Assembly: GCA_017477205.1 (NCBI GenBank)
Contig: JAFUXE010000060.1
Span: forward strand, 1-14,730
Origin: Alloprevotella sp.
GTDB lineage: Bacteria > Bacteroidota > Bacteroidia > Bacteroidales > Bacteroidaceae
DNA length: 14,730 bases
Direction: 5' to 3'
In this document: one piece after another, positions 8,908 to 14,730 of the stretch
Layout: the number at the start of each line of letters is the position of its first letter
How positions within the stretch are numbered: position 1 is the stretch's first letter
Translations under genes and position numbers: made by a program
Notes under the pieces: generated by a model
What the model was told of the DNA's origin: nothing
Databases searched by the model: none
Seen by the model: only the letters and a program-made list of their open reading frames with translations

Positions 8908-11900
8908 ATGAAGAAGACATTATTCCTTTTGCTCGCCCTGACACTGACGGCGACAAGAGCGCTGGCGGCAGGACTGCCCACGCTCAGCGACGGTGACAAT
9001 GCGTACTGGTACTACCTGAAATTCACGCAGGGCGCATACGTCGTGGCCTCTGAAGGCGACGGCGTGGTGTGCAAGTCGGCCATCCCCACGGGCATGAAGT
9101 CGCAGCTGTGGAAGGTGGAGGGCTCGGCCTCGGCAGGCTACACGCTGACGAACAAGCTCGGCCTCGTGCTCTATGCCGCAGCCACGTCGCAGGGCTCGGA
9201 AATCCGCGCATCGCAGAAGCCGGGAAGCCTTAGCAAGTTCCGCTTCAACGCACGCGGCAGCTATTATACCATCACGCCCTACTCCAACACGTCGCAGGCC
9301 CTAAACTGCTGGGGCGGCATGGGCCTGGGAAATGACGTGAAACTCTACGACTCGGGCGACGCGAACGCCCCGATGGAGTTCATCGCAGAGGAGGACCTCG
9401 CCATGCTGGCACCAGAAGTGCCCGTCATCCCCTACCCCACGGAGGTGGGCCTGACGGACTGCGGCACGCTGGACATGCACAAGGTGGAGGGCATCACCTT
9501 CTTCAGCGACTCCACGCGCCTGCTGGCCGCACGCTTCGCTGACGACCTGAAGCGCACGGCGGGCATCGACATCCCCCTCGTGGAGCGCGATGCGAAGGCA
9601 GCGGCCACGACGGACTACGAGCATCCGCTCATCATCCTGTGCGAAGGCACGGGCTTCAAGGCGGACGCCTACACCCTGGAGTGCTGCGGAGGCGGCATCA
9701 CCATCACGGCCTCCGACTACGGCGGCTTCTTCTACGCCCTTCAGAGCCTGCGGCAGCTGCTGCCTCCCGCCATCTTCGGCCAAGAGCTGAAGGCGGAGGA
9801 GGCGTGGACGTGCGAGTCGCTGACGATGTTCGACGAGCCTAAGTTCAGCCACCGCGGCTTCCACTTCGACGTCTCGCGCCACTTCTTCGACAAGGAGGAG
9901 GTAAAGAAGCTCCTCGACGTGGCTTCCATCTACAAGCTGAACCGCCTCCACTGGCACCTGACGGACGACCAGGGATGGCGCATCGAGATTCCCGAGTATC
10001 CGAAGCTCACGACCGTGGGTGCCGTGCGCAAGCGCTCGCTCACCATCAACGACCCCACGAACGGCCTTGAGTTCTACGACGACACGGAGTACGGCCGCGG
10101 CTGCTACTACACCTTGGACGACCTGCGAGAAATCGTGGCCTACGCCAGGGAGCGCAACATAGAAATCATGCCCGAGGTGGACATGCCCGGCCACATGGTG
10201 GCCGCCATCGCCGCCTATCCCGAGCTGAGCTGCGACCCTACGCGCGAATACGAGGTGCGCGTGGCAAAGGGCGTCAGCACGGAGATTCTCAACGTGGGCA
10301 AGGACGAGGTCATCGACTTCCTGAAGTGCGTCCTCGGACACGTGGCGGAGGTGTTCCCCTACGAGCTCATCCACATCGGCGGCGACGAGTGCCCCACGAC
10401 GGCGTGGGAGAACAATGCCGAGTGCAAGCAGCGCGTGAAGGACGAGGGCCTGACGGGCGTAGGCCAGCTGCAACCGTGGCTGGTGGAGAAGCTGGGCGCT
10501 TTCCTGCGCGACGAATACGGCAAGCGCGTCGTCGTCTGGGACGAACTGCTCTCCAACTGGAACAACAAGTTCACCATCGAGCCCGTCATCATGGCATGGC
10601 GCAGCCTCAACTACACCTCGCAGGCTGCCGACAAGGGCTTCCAGAGCATCGCCGTGCCTACGTACCCGATGTACTTCGACCTGCTGCAGGTCTCCCCAGA
10701 CAAGATGGAAATCGACGCGCCCTACTTCGGCGGCTACGGCGACGGAGCCGTGAACAGCATCGACAAGGTGTACAACTTCAACCCCGCCGCCAACGTCAGC
10801 GGACGCGAGGAATACGTCCTCGGCACGCAGGCAAACCTCTGGACGGAGAGCTGCCCCACGAACGAGGCCGCAGAATACTGCCTCTATCCCCGCCTGCTCG
10901 CCCTGAGCGAGACGGCATGGCTGCCGACGGGCAAGAAGGACTTCGCCAGCTTCTACAGCCGCCTGCAGCACCACGCTGCCATCCTCGACGCCAAGCAGAT
11001 ACGCTATGCGCGCCACTATATACAAGCTCCCGAGCTGACGGCTGCCGAAGCGGCACTGGCAGAGGCTGAAGGCATCCTTGCAGCGAGCCGCCCGGGCGAA
11101 GTGGGCTATCCCGCCCGGGCCGCCTACGACGCCCTGGGTACAGCGGCCGAAGGCCTGCGTGCCGACATGGAAAGCGAAACGGCGCTGACGACGCTGCAAG
11201 GCCAGCTCGCCACGTACAAGGCCGCCCCCATCGCGCTGCCGGAGGCTGGCAAGGCGTACAAGATTGTCAGCGCCTCCACCTTCTTCCGCAACCACTACGA
11301 GGGCTCCGTGCTCTATGCCGACGCCGCTTCCCTGCGCATCCACTACACGGAGCAGACGGAGCCGGAGGAGCTCTGGCAGTTCGTGCCGCAGGACGGCGGC
11401 TACCGCCTCAAGAGCCTGCTCAGCGGCCAGCAGGTCGTGCTGCCAGCCAAGGCGAATGCCGAAGCCACCTTCGACGCACAGGGCACTACGCTCACCCTGC
11501 GCCGCGCCACGAAGCCTGCGGGCGGCAACAGCTACATACCGGGCGTCGTGAACCTGAAGTCGGGACGCTTCAACCTCTATGCCAACATCTCCGGTCAGGC
11601 CGCCAGCAACGTGGACTCCACGCTCTGCTATCCCGGCACCTGGCGCATCGTGGAGGTGACGGACTTCAGGGAGCGCCTGCAGGGCCTTGCGGACAAGGCA
11701 GAGCACATCCTGCAGACTGCCGTGCCCGGCAAGGCAGGCGAGCCCACGGAGGAAGCCCTGGACTTCCTCCGCGACGAAGTGATGGCACCCGCGCGCGAAG
11801 CCCTCTCGAAGGGCGAAGTCTCGCAGGCGGACTACCTCGCCGTCACGGAACGGTACCAGGAGTATCTCCTCATGGACCGCATGTCCGTATTGGCGGCCAT

Positions 11901-12444
11901 TGACGAAGGCTACTTCTACCTCATCAACAATGCCTACCACACGACCTACTACGCATGCGGCAACAAAAGCTCGAAAGTCGTCCAGCCCAAGGCGCTGGCG
12001 CAAACCGACGGCTACAAGTGGGCAGTGGAAAAGACGGGGGACGGCACCATCCTCCTGCGTAACAAGCTGACGGACAGCTATGCCTACGTCAGCAGCAATG
12101 CCGCTGACGAGCGCGTGCGCCTCGGCGATGCCTACAGATGGACGCTGCGCGAGGTGACGACGGACCAGGGGAATACGGCGCTGGCCATCATCGACGGCAG
12201 CGGCACCTACAGCTGGTACACGAATCCCAACTCGTGGACCTACGTCCTGCTGAAGCCCTACGACTGGGGCGCCAGCGTATGGACGCTCGTAAAGACCAGC
12301 GAGGAGGTCCCCACGGGCATCAGCTCGCCACTCGTCACTCGTCACTCGCAGGCTACCTACGACCTCCAGGGCCGCAGGCTCACACAGGAGCCGCAGCAGG
12401 GCGTTTTCATCCGGGACAGGAAGAAAGTGGTAAAGGGCAACTAA
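8908..12444 (+). CDS. Secreted multidomain GH20 beta-N-acetylhexosaminidase
   Basis: The product has 1178 residues. A signal peptide MKKTLFLLLALTLTATRALA precedes a beta-trefoil-like domain (about 24-155), a GH20b domain (about 169-286) and a GH20 catalytic barrel (about 312-700) with LHWHLTDDQGWRIE (347-360), EVDMPGH (423-429) and the catalytic pair D493/E494 in HIGGDEC. This chemistry removes terminal N-acetylglucosamine or N-acetylgalactosamine by substrate assistance. The C-terminal half alternates helical segments (about 707-772 and 921-995) with two trefoil-like regions (about 776-920 and 998-1130), and ends in YDLQGRRL...GVFIRDRKKVVKGN, a short tail like those on Prevotella secreted enzymes (possibly type IX secretion). 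The 1178 residues are well above the usual 500-800. The start was chosen for the signal peptide; the frame is open upstream but noncoding. It is monocistronic with its own promoter. Confidence 0.94.
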   Translation: MKKTLFLLLALTLTATRALAAGLPTLSDGDNAYWYYLKFTQGAYVVASEGDGVVCKSAIPTGMKSQLWKVEGSASAGYTLTNKLGLVLYAAATSQGSEIRASQKPGSLSKFRFNARGSYYTITPYSNTSQALNCWGGMGLGNDVKLYDSGDANAPMEFIAEEDLAMLAPEVPVIPYPTEVGLTDCGTLDMHKVEGITFFSDSTRLLAARFADDLKRTAGIDIPLVERDAKAAATTDYEHPLIILCEGTGFKADAYTLECCGGGITITASDYGGFFYALQSLRQLLPPAIFGQELKAEEAWTCESLTMFDEPKFSHRGFHFDVSRHFFDKEEVKKLLDVASIYKLNRLHWHLTDDQGWRIEIPEYPKLTTVGAVRKRSLTINDPTNGLEFYDDTEYGRGCYYTLDDLREIVAYARERNIEIMPEVDMPGHMVAAIAAYPELSCDPTREYEVRVAKGVSTEILNVGKDEVIDFLKCVLGHVAEVFPYELIHIGGDECPTTAWENNAECKQRVKDEGLTGVGQLQPWLVEKLGAFLRDEYGKRVVVWDELLSNWNNKFTIEPVIMAWRSLNYTSQAADKGFQSIAVPTYPMYFDLLQVSPDKMEIDAPYFGGYGDGAVNSIDKVYNFNPAANVSGREEYVLGTQANLWTESCPTNEAAEYCLYPRLLALSETAWLPTGKKDFASFYSRLQHHAAILDAKQIRYARHYIQAPELTAAEAALAEAEGILAASRPGEVGYPARAAYDALGTAAEGLRADMESETALTTLQGQLATYKAAPIALPEAGKAYKIVSASTFFRNHYEGSVLYADAASLRIHYTEQTEPEELWQFVPQDGGYRLKSLLSGQQVVLPAKANAEATFDAQGTTLTLRRATKPAGGNSYIPGVVNLKSGRFNLYANISGQAASNVDSTLCYPGTWRIVEVTDFRERLQGLADKAEHILQTAVPGKAGEPTEEALDFLRDEVMAPAREALSKGEVSQADYLAVTERYQEYLLMDRMSVLAAIDEGYFYLINNAYHTTYYACGNKSSKVVQPKALAQTDGYKWAVEKTGDGTILLRNKLTDSYAYVSSNAADERVRLGDAYRWTLREVTTDQGNTALAIIDGSGTYSWYTNPNSWTYVLLKPYDWGASVWTLVKTSEEVPTGISSPLVTRHSQATYDLQGRRLTQEPQQGVFIRDRKKVVKGN
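12329..12348 (+). repeat. Tandem heptamer CACTCGT inside the hexosaminidase gene
   Basis: Nearly three copies of CACTCGT (12329-12335, 12336-12342, 12343-12348 partial) encode residues P1141 to S1147 (PLVTRHS) in the linker before the C-terminal tail. Three heptamers equal 21 bases, so the array keeps the reading frame. The same unit, reverse-complemented, forms the array at 14694-14730. Confidence 0.9.
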
Positions 12445-12459
12445 GCCTCCCCGCACATA

Positions 12460-12479
12460 TTCCTTCGTGTTCCTTCGTG
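12460..12479. repeat. Tandem decamer TTCCTTCGTG, two copies
   Basis: TTCCTTCGTG is repeated exactly at 12460-12469 and 12470-12479, just after the hexosaminidase stop. Confidence 0.8.
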
Positions 12480-12493
12480 GCCCGAAAGGACAA

Positions 12494-12505
12494 TACGCGC
12501 GCGTA
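12494..12505. repeat. 12-bp palindrome TACGCGCGCGTA
   Basis: This is a perfect palindrome with a strictly alternating purine-pyrimidine core. It lies 16 bases outside the inverted-repeat element that begins at 12521. It could cruciform or adopt Z-form; no function is evident. Confidence 0.6.
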
Positions 12506-12520
12506 ATGCAAAATATATAT

Positions 12521-12767
12521 GATTATCTGCTATCGTACCACCAATAAAGCCCGAAGGGCTGACTGAACACAGGCAGGCGGTGGAGCGAAGCGAAACCCCT
12601 GATGGATGGGGCATGAGTGCATAAGCCCCGACGGGGCGACAGAACATAGTTTGATTATTCTTTCACCCCTTCGGGGTTCTGGTTTTGTATATGCGTCCAG
12701 AGCAGGGGTTTTCACCCCTGCCTGTGCTCTTACGCCCCTTCGGGGGGTGGTACGATTGCGGATAATC
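12521..12767. repeat. 247-bp inverted-repeat element: two facing ~120-bp hairpin-rich units
   Basis: The outer 22 bases match their reverse complement at the other end with two mismatches (GATTATCTGCTATCGTACCA at left, GATTATCCGCAATCGTACCA at right). Inside, both arms continue with the same ordered modules: a CCC-GAA-GGG hairpin (12548-12560; 12735-12745), the shared word CACAGGCAGG, an ACCCCTG-containing hairpin (12596-12610; 12703-12720, the latter a perfect 7-bp stem with loop TTTC), and a CCCC-GAC/GAA-GGGG hairpin (12625-12637; 12665-12677). The centre is near 12646. No open reading frame of note lies inside. It resembles repetitive extragenic palindrome or MITE-like elements seen from memory in Bacteroidales; the family was not checked. 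Confidence 0.85.
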
Positions 12768-12798
12768 AAAAAAAATTGATTGTCTCACGACAACCAAT
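12768..12798 (-). terminator. Rho-independent terminator of a short minus-strand unit
   Basis: On the minus strand ATTGGTTGTC, a GTGA (GNRA-type) loop, and GACAATCAAT form a 10-bp stem with one G-U pair, followed directly by a run of T (plus-strand A-run 12768-12775). It terminates leftward transcription only; the plus strand has no T-run after the stem. Confidence 0.75.
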
Positions 12799-12831
12799 CT
12801 TTACTAACCTTAAATCTAATACCATGAAAAA
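12768..12831 (-). ncRNA. Candidate ~65-nt small RNA or tiny-ORF transcript
   Basis: It is bounded by the promoter at 12837-12869 and the terminator at 12768-12798. Within it the minus strand also contains a 19-codon frame beginning MVLDLRLVKIG from the ATG at 12825. On the opposite strand the sequence CTTTACTAACCTTAAATC followed by TAATACCATGAAAAAC looks like a typical Prevotella-type gene leader with start codon, so the stretch may instead be the relic of a lost plus-strand gene. The transcript is inferred only from its signals. Confidence 0.35.
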
Positions 12832-12836
12832 CAGTG

Positions 12837-12869
12837 CAAAGATACGGGAGTCCCGGGGTCCCTGCAAAA
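12837..12869 (-). promoter_or_regulatory. Minus-strand promoter in the convergent gap
   Basis: TTTTG (minus strand, 12869-12865), a 20-base spacer and TATCTTTG (12844-12837) match the Bacteroidetes promoter consensus. It points left, away from any called gene. The spacer contains a GGGA...TCCC/CCCGGG inverted repeat that could be an operator. Confidence 0.6.
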
Positions 12870-12880
12870 CTTTTCAAGAA

Positions 12881-12913
12881 AAAAGGGAGGAAAAAGCGAA
12901 TTTTCCCCCTTTT
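12881..12913. terminator. Bidirectional terminator after the rpe-nrnA unit
   Basis: AAAAGGG-A-GGAAAA pairs with TTTTCC-CCCTTTT: 13 pairs with a one-base bulge and the loop AGCGAA. T-runs follow on both strands (ATCCTTTTTT on plus; TTTTTTCTT on minus). It lies 68 bases after the nrnA stop. A small GCCCC-GAA-GGGGC hairpin at 12949-12961 lies nearer the stop but lacks a U-run. Confidence 0.7.
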
Positions 12914-12980
12914 ATCCTTTTTTCTGCAAAGTTGACTTTCATTTTCGTGCCCCGAAGGGGCTGTTCCGGGGCGTTCCCGG

Positions 12981-14030
12981 TCAGGCAAGCAGCTGTTCGC
13001 GGTATGCCTCGACGGCACGTTCTACGGTTCGGACGGCCTCTTCCATGGGGAAGGGAAGCTCGCCGCCGCTGGCGTTCAGGTGGCCGCCGCCGTTGAAGAA
13101 CTCCTCTGCCATCCTGTTGCACGGGAAGTCGTCCACGGAGCGCAGGCTGACGCGGATGACGTCGCGTTCCGTGTCCTCCCGCAGGGAGATGCTGAGGCGT
13201 GCGCCCCGCACTTGGAGAGGCAGGTTGACAAGGCCCTCACCGTCGCCCCGCACGAAGTGCATGGCCTTCATCTCCTCGCGCGAGAGCGTGAAGAGGGCGG
13301 CGCGCCCGTCCGCCAGCCAGCGCAGCTTCTCGTAGAGTACGAAGCCCTGCAGGCGCAGGCGGTCAGGGCTGAAGGTGAAGAACACGTTGCGATAGATGCG
13401 GTCCTTGTCGATGCCGCGGCGCAGCAGGAGGCCGATGATTTCATAGACTTCCGGCCGCGAGGAGGCGTAGGCGAAGTTGCCCGTGTCCGTCATCATGCCG
13501 CAGTAGAGGCACGTGGCCATGGCGGCGTCCATGTCCTCGTAGGCCCCGAGCTGCATGAGGAGGCGGAAGACGACCTCGCAGGTGGAGCTGAGGTCGGGAC
13601 GGGAGACGAGGAAGTCGAAGGCGGCCGCGTCAGGGTCGAGGTGATGGTCGATGAGGATGCGCTTTGCCTTGCTCCCGGCAAGGAGCTGCCCCATGTCCTG
13701 CAGGCGCCCGAGGGTGTTGAAGTCCAGGCAGCAGATGAGGTCGGCCTGGCGGATGAGGTTGCCTCCGCGCGCGGCCTGCCGGTCGAAGTGGACGATGCGC
13801 TGCGCGCCGGGAAGCCACTGCAGGAAGTCGGGGGCGGGGTTCGGCAGGACGATGCTCACGCGCTTTCCGAGGGCGTGCAGGTACGTGGCCCAGGCCAGGG
13901 TGCTGCCCATGGCGTCCCCGTCCGGGCTGCGGTGCGCGCAGACGACGACGTTGCGGCTCTCGCGCAGCATGCGCATGAGGGTGTACAGCTCCGTGGGGGG
14001 GAGCAGGTGGAGGTGGTCGGTTGCGTCCAT
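12981..14030 (-). CDS. nrnA: DHH/DHHA1 phosphoesterase, NrnA-like (nanoRNase / pAp phosphatase)
   Basis: The product has 349 residues, normal for the family. Motifs in order: AHRSPDGDAMGS (32-43), LDFN (102-105), IDHH (127-130), GMMTDTGNF (178-186), and in the DHHA1 half FNGGGHLNASGG (312-323), the Gly-rich substrate-binding loop. NrnA proteins are Mn2+-dependent, degrade 2-5 nt RNA oligomers in the 3'-5' or 5'-3' direction depending on family, and remove the 3' phosphate of pAp; some relatives cleave cyclic dinucleotides or pApA, so the precise substrate is open. The cytoplasmic enzyme starts 1 base after the rpe stop (TGA-C-ATG), indicating cotranscription and probable translational coupling. 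The start at 14030 is the only sensible one. Confidence 0.9.
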   Translation of the reverse strand: MDATDHLHLLPPTELYTLMRMLRESRNVVVCAHRSPDGDAMGSTLAWATYLHALGKRVSIVLPNPAPDFLQWLPGAQRIVHFDRQAARGGNLIRQADLICCLDFNTLGRLQDMGQLLAGSKAKRILIDHHLDPDAAAFDFLVSRPDLSSTCEVVFRLLMQLGAYEDMDAAMATCLYCGMMTDTGNFAYASSRPEVYEIIGLLLRRGIDKDRIYRNVFFTFSPDRLRLQGFVLYEKLRWLADGRAALFTLSREEMKAMHFVRGDGEGLVNLPLQVRGARLSISLREDTERDVIRVSLRSVDDFPCNRMAEEFFNGGGHLNASGGELPFPMEEAVRTVERAVEAYREQLLA

Positions 14031-14031
14031 G

Positions 14032-14676
14032 TCAGATTTCTCCCAGGATACGGATTTCCTCTACAGGGTCATCGGCACCGAAGACGGCGCTTCCGGCCAC
14101 GATGACGTCCGCTCCGGCCTCGGCCAGGAGGGCTGCGGTGCGGCGGTTCACGCCGCCGTCAATCTCTATCAGCGCCCCGGAGTCGCGCTCTGCCAGCATC
14201 TGCTGCAGGCGGCGCGTCTTGTCCGTCGTGTTCTCGATGTACCGCTGGCCGCCAAAGCCGGGGTTCACGCCCATCAGCAGGATGACGTCCGCAGTGTCAA
14301 GCACCTCCTCGACGGCGCAGAGCGGCGTGTGAGGGTTCAGGGCAACGCCGGCCTTCATGCCCGCGTCGCGGATTTGCGTCAGCACGCGGTGGAGGTGCGT
14401 GCAGGCCTCAGCGTGTACCGTCATGACGCCTGCGCCCAGGGCGGCAATGCGCTCCGTGTAGTTTTCAGGATGGACCGTCATCAGGTGGACGTCGAGCGTC
14501 AGGTTTGTGTTGCGCGCAATGGCCTCCATCACGGGGAAGCCGAAGCTGATGTTCGGGACGAAGACACCGTCCATCACGTCCAGGTGCAGCCAGCGCGCGC
14601 TGCTTTGCGCCAGCATGTCCAGCTCGTCCCCCAGGCGGGAGAAGTCTGCGGAAAGCATGGAAGGGGAGACTATCAT
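14032..14676 (-). CDS. rpe: Ribulose-phosphate 3-epimerase
   Basis: The product has 214 residues, full length for this TIM-barrel enzyme. Signature motifs are SPSMLSADF (4-12), HLDVMDGVFVPNISFG (31-46), DVHLM (62-66), VNPGFGGQ (137-144), EIDGGV (171-176) and AGSAVFG (194-200). Metal and catalytic residues H31, D33, H64 and D173 are present. It interconverts ribulose 5-phosphate and xylulose 5-phosphate in the pentose phosphate pathway. The start at 14676 gives MIVSPSMLSADF, the standard N-terminus. No promoter is visible between the start and the window edge; instead a T-rich patch and a heptamer array lie upstream, so the promoter is probably further upstream with another gene. Confidence 0.97.
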   Translation of the reverse strand: MIVSPSMLSADFSRLGDELDMLAQSSARWLHLDVMDGVFVPNISFGFPVMEAIARNTNLTLDVHLMTVHPENYTERIAALGAGVMTVHAEACTHLHRVLTQIRDAGMKAGVALNPHTPLCAVEEVLDTADVILLMGVNPGFGGQRYIENTTDKTRRLQQMLAERDSGALIEIDGGVNRRTAALLAEAGADVIVAGSAVFGADDPVEEIRILGEI

Positions 14677-14693
14677 AGCGTGTTTTTTTAGTT

Positions 14694-14730
14694 GACGAGT
14701 GACGAGTGACGAGTGACAAGTGACAAGTGA
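14694..14730. repeat. Tandem heptamer array GACGAGT/GACAAGT upstream of rpe
   Basis: Three copies of GACGAGT (14694-14714) are followed by two of GACAAGT (14715-14728) and the start of a sixth at the window edge. The array ends 17 bases before the rpe ATG. Read in the direction of rpe it is (ACTTGTC/ACTCGTC)n, the same unit as the CACTCGT array at 12329-12348. Confidence 0.95.

Noticed and set aside
9301..12456. 1051-codon open frame on the minus strand antisense to the hexosaminidase gene
   Set aside because: It is a long antisense shadow of a GC-rich gene, with no motif or signal and repetitive Val/Ala/Arg composition. The plus strand encodes a clear GH20 enzyme.
12521..12767. CRISPR array or integron attC site as an explanation of the hairpin-rich region
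   Set aside because: There are no regularly spaced identical repeats with spacers, and no integrase or cas gene is near. The symmetry is that of two inverted units, not an array.
12776..13096. 106-codon plus-strand frame starting in the convergent gap and ending inside nrnA
   Set aside because: The second half is antisense to nrnA and Arg-rich, the first half crosses a terminator hairpin, and there is no family resemblance. Only the leader-like start is kept as a finding.

Overview
The window looks like chromosomal DNA of a GC-rich member of the order Bacteroidales, most likely Prevotellaceae or a close relative. Four things point there. The protein variants are of Bacteroidetes type: a short GyrB, a long RecQ, and a radical SAM maturase paired with a lipoprotein. 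Promoters fit the Bacteroidetes consensus TTG-N19-TAnnTTTG. Shine-Dalgarno sequences are scarce and leaders are A-rich. A secreted hexosaminidase ends in the short C-terminal tail common in Prevotella-like secreted enzymes. The genus is inferred, not proven.

Left part (1-5063): the 5' end of recO on the minus strand is divergent from a plus-strand run of recJ, recQ and a CaCA-type Na+/Ca2+ antiporter. RecO, RecJ and RecQ all act in the RecF pathway of gap repair, so this is a compact recombination-repair locus. It ends at a 12-bp perfect hairpin terminator (5034-5063).

Middle (5106-8529, minus strand): gyrB is followed after 24 bp by a radical SAM/SPASM maturase and then by a 98-residue lipoprotein with two YGxPP motifs. 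This is the most system-like unit of the window: a candidate rSAM/lipoprotein modification pair attached to the gyrB transcript. The gyrB promoter lies beside a 20-bp alternating purine-pyrimidine tract and a 10-bp AT palindrome.

Right-middle (8808-12444, plus strand): one very large secreted GH20 beta-N-acetylhexosaminidase (1178 residues), with its own good promoter and several accessory domains. It probably trims N-acetylhexosamines from host or dietary glycans. Its C-terminal linker contains a tandem heptamer repeat that recurs at the right edge of the window.

Convergent gap (12445-12980, no protein gene I would call): it contains a tandem decamer, a 12-bp CG-rich palindrome, a 247-bp inverted-repeat element made of two ~120-bp hairpin-rich units facing each other, a short candidate minus-strand transcription unit (promoter plus terminator about 65 nt apart), and a bidirectional terminator.

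Right end (12981-14676, minus strand): rpe (ribulose-phosphate 3-epimerase) and an NrnA-like DHH phosphoesterase, 1 bp apart. Just upstream of rpe a heptamer array (unit GACGAGT/GACAAGT, at least five copies) runs off the window.

No rRNA, tRNA, CRISPR array, transposase or prophage gene was seen.
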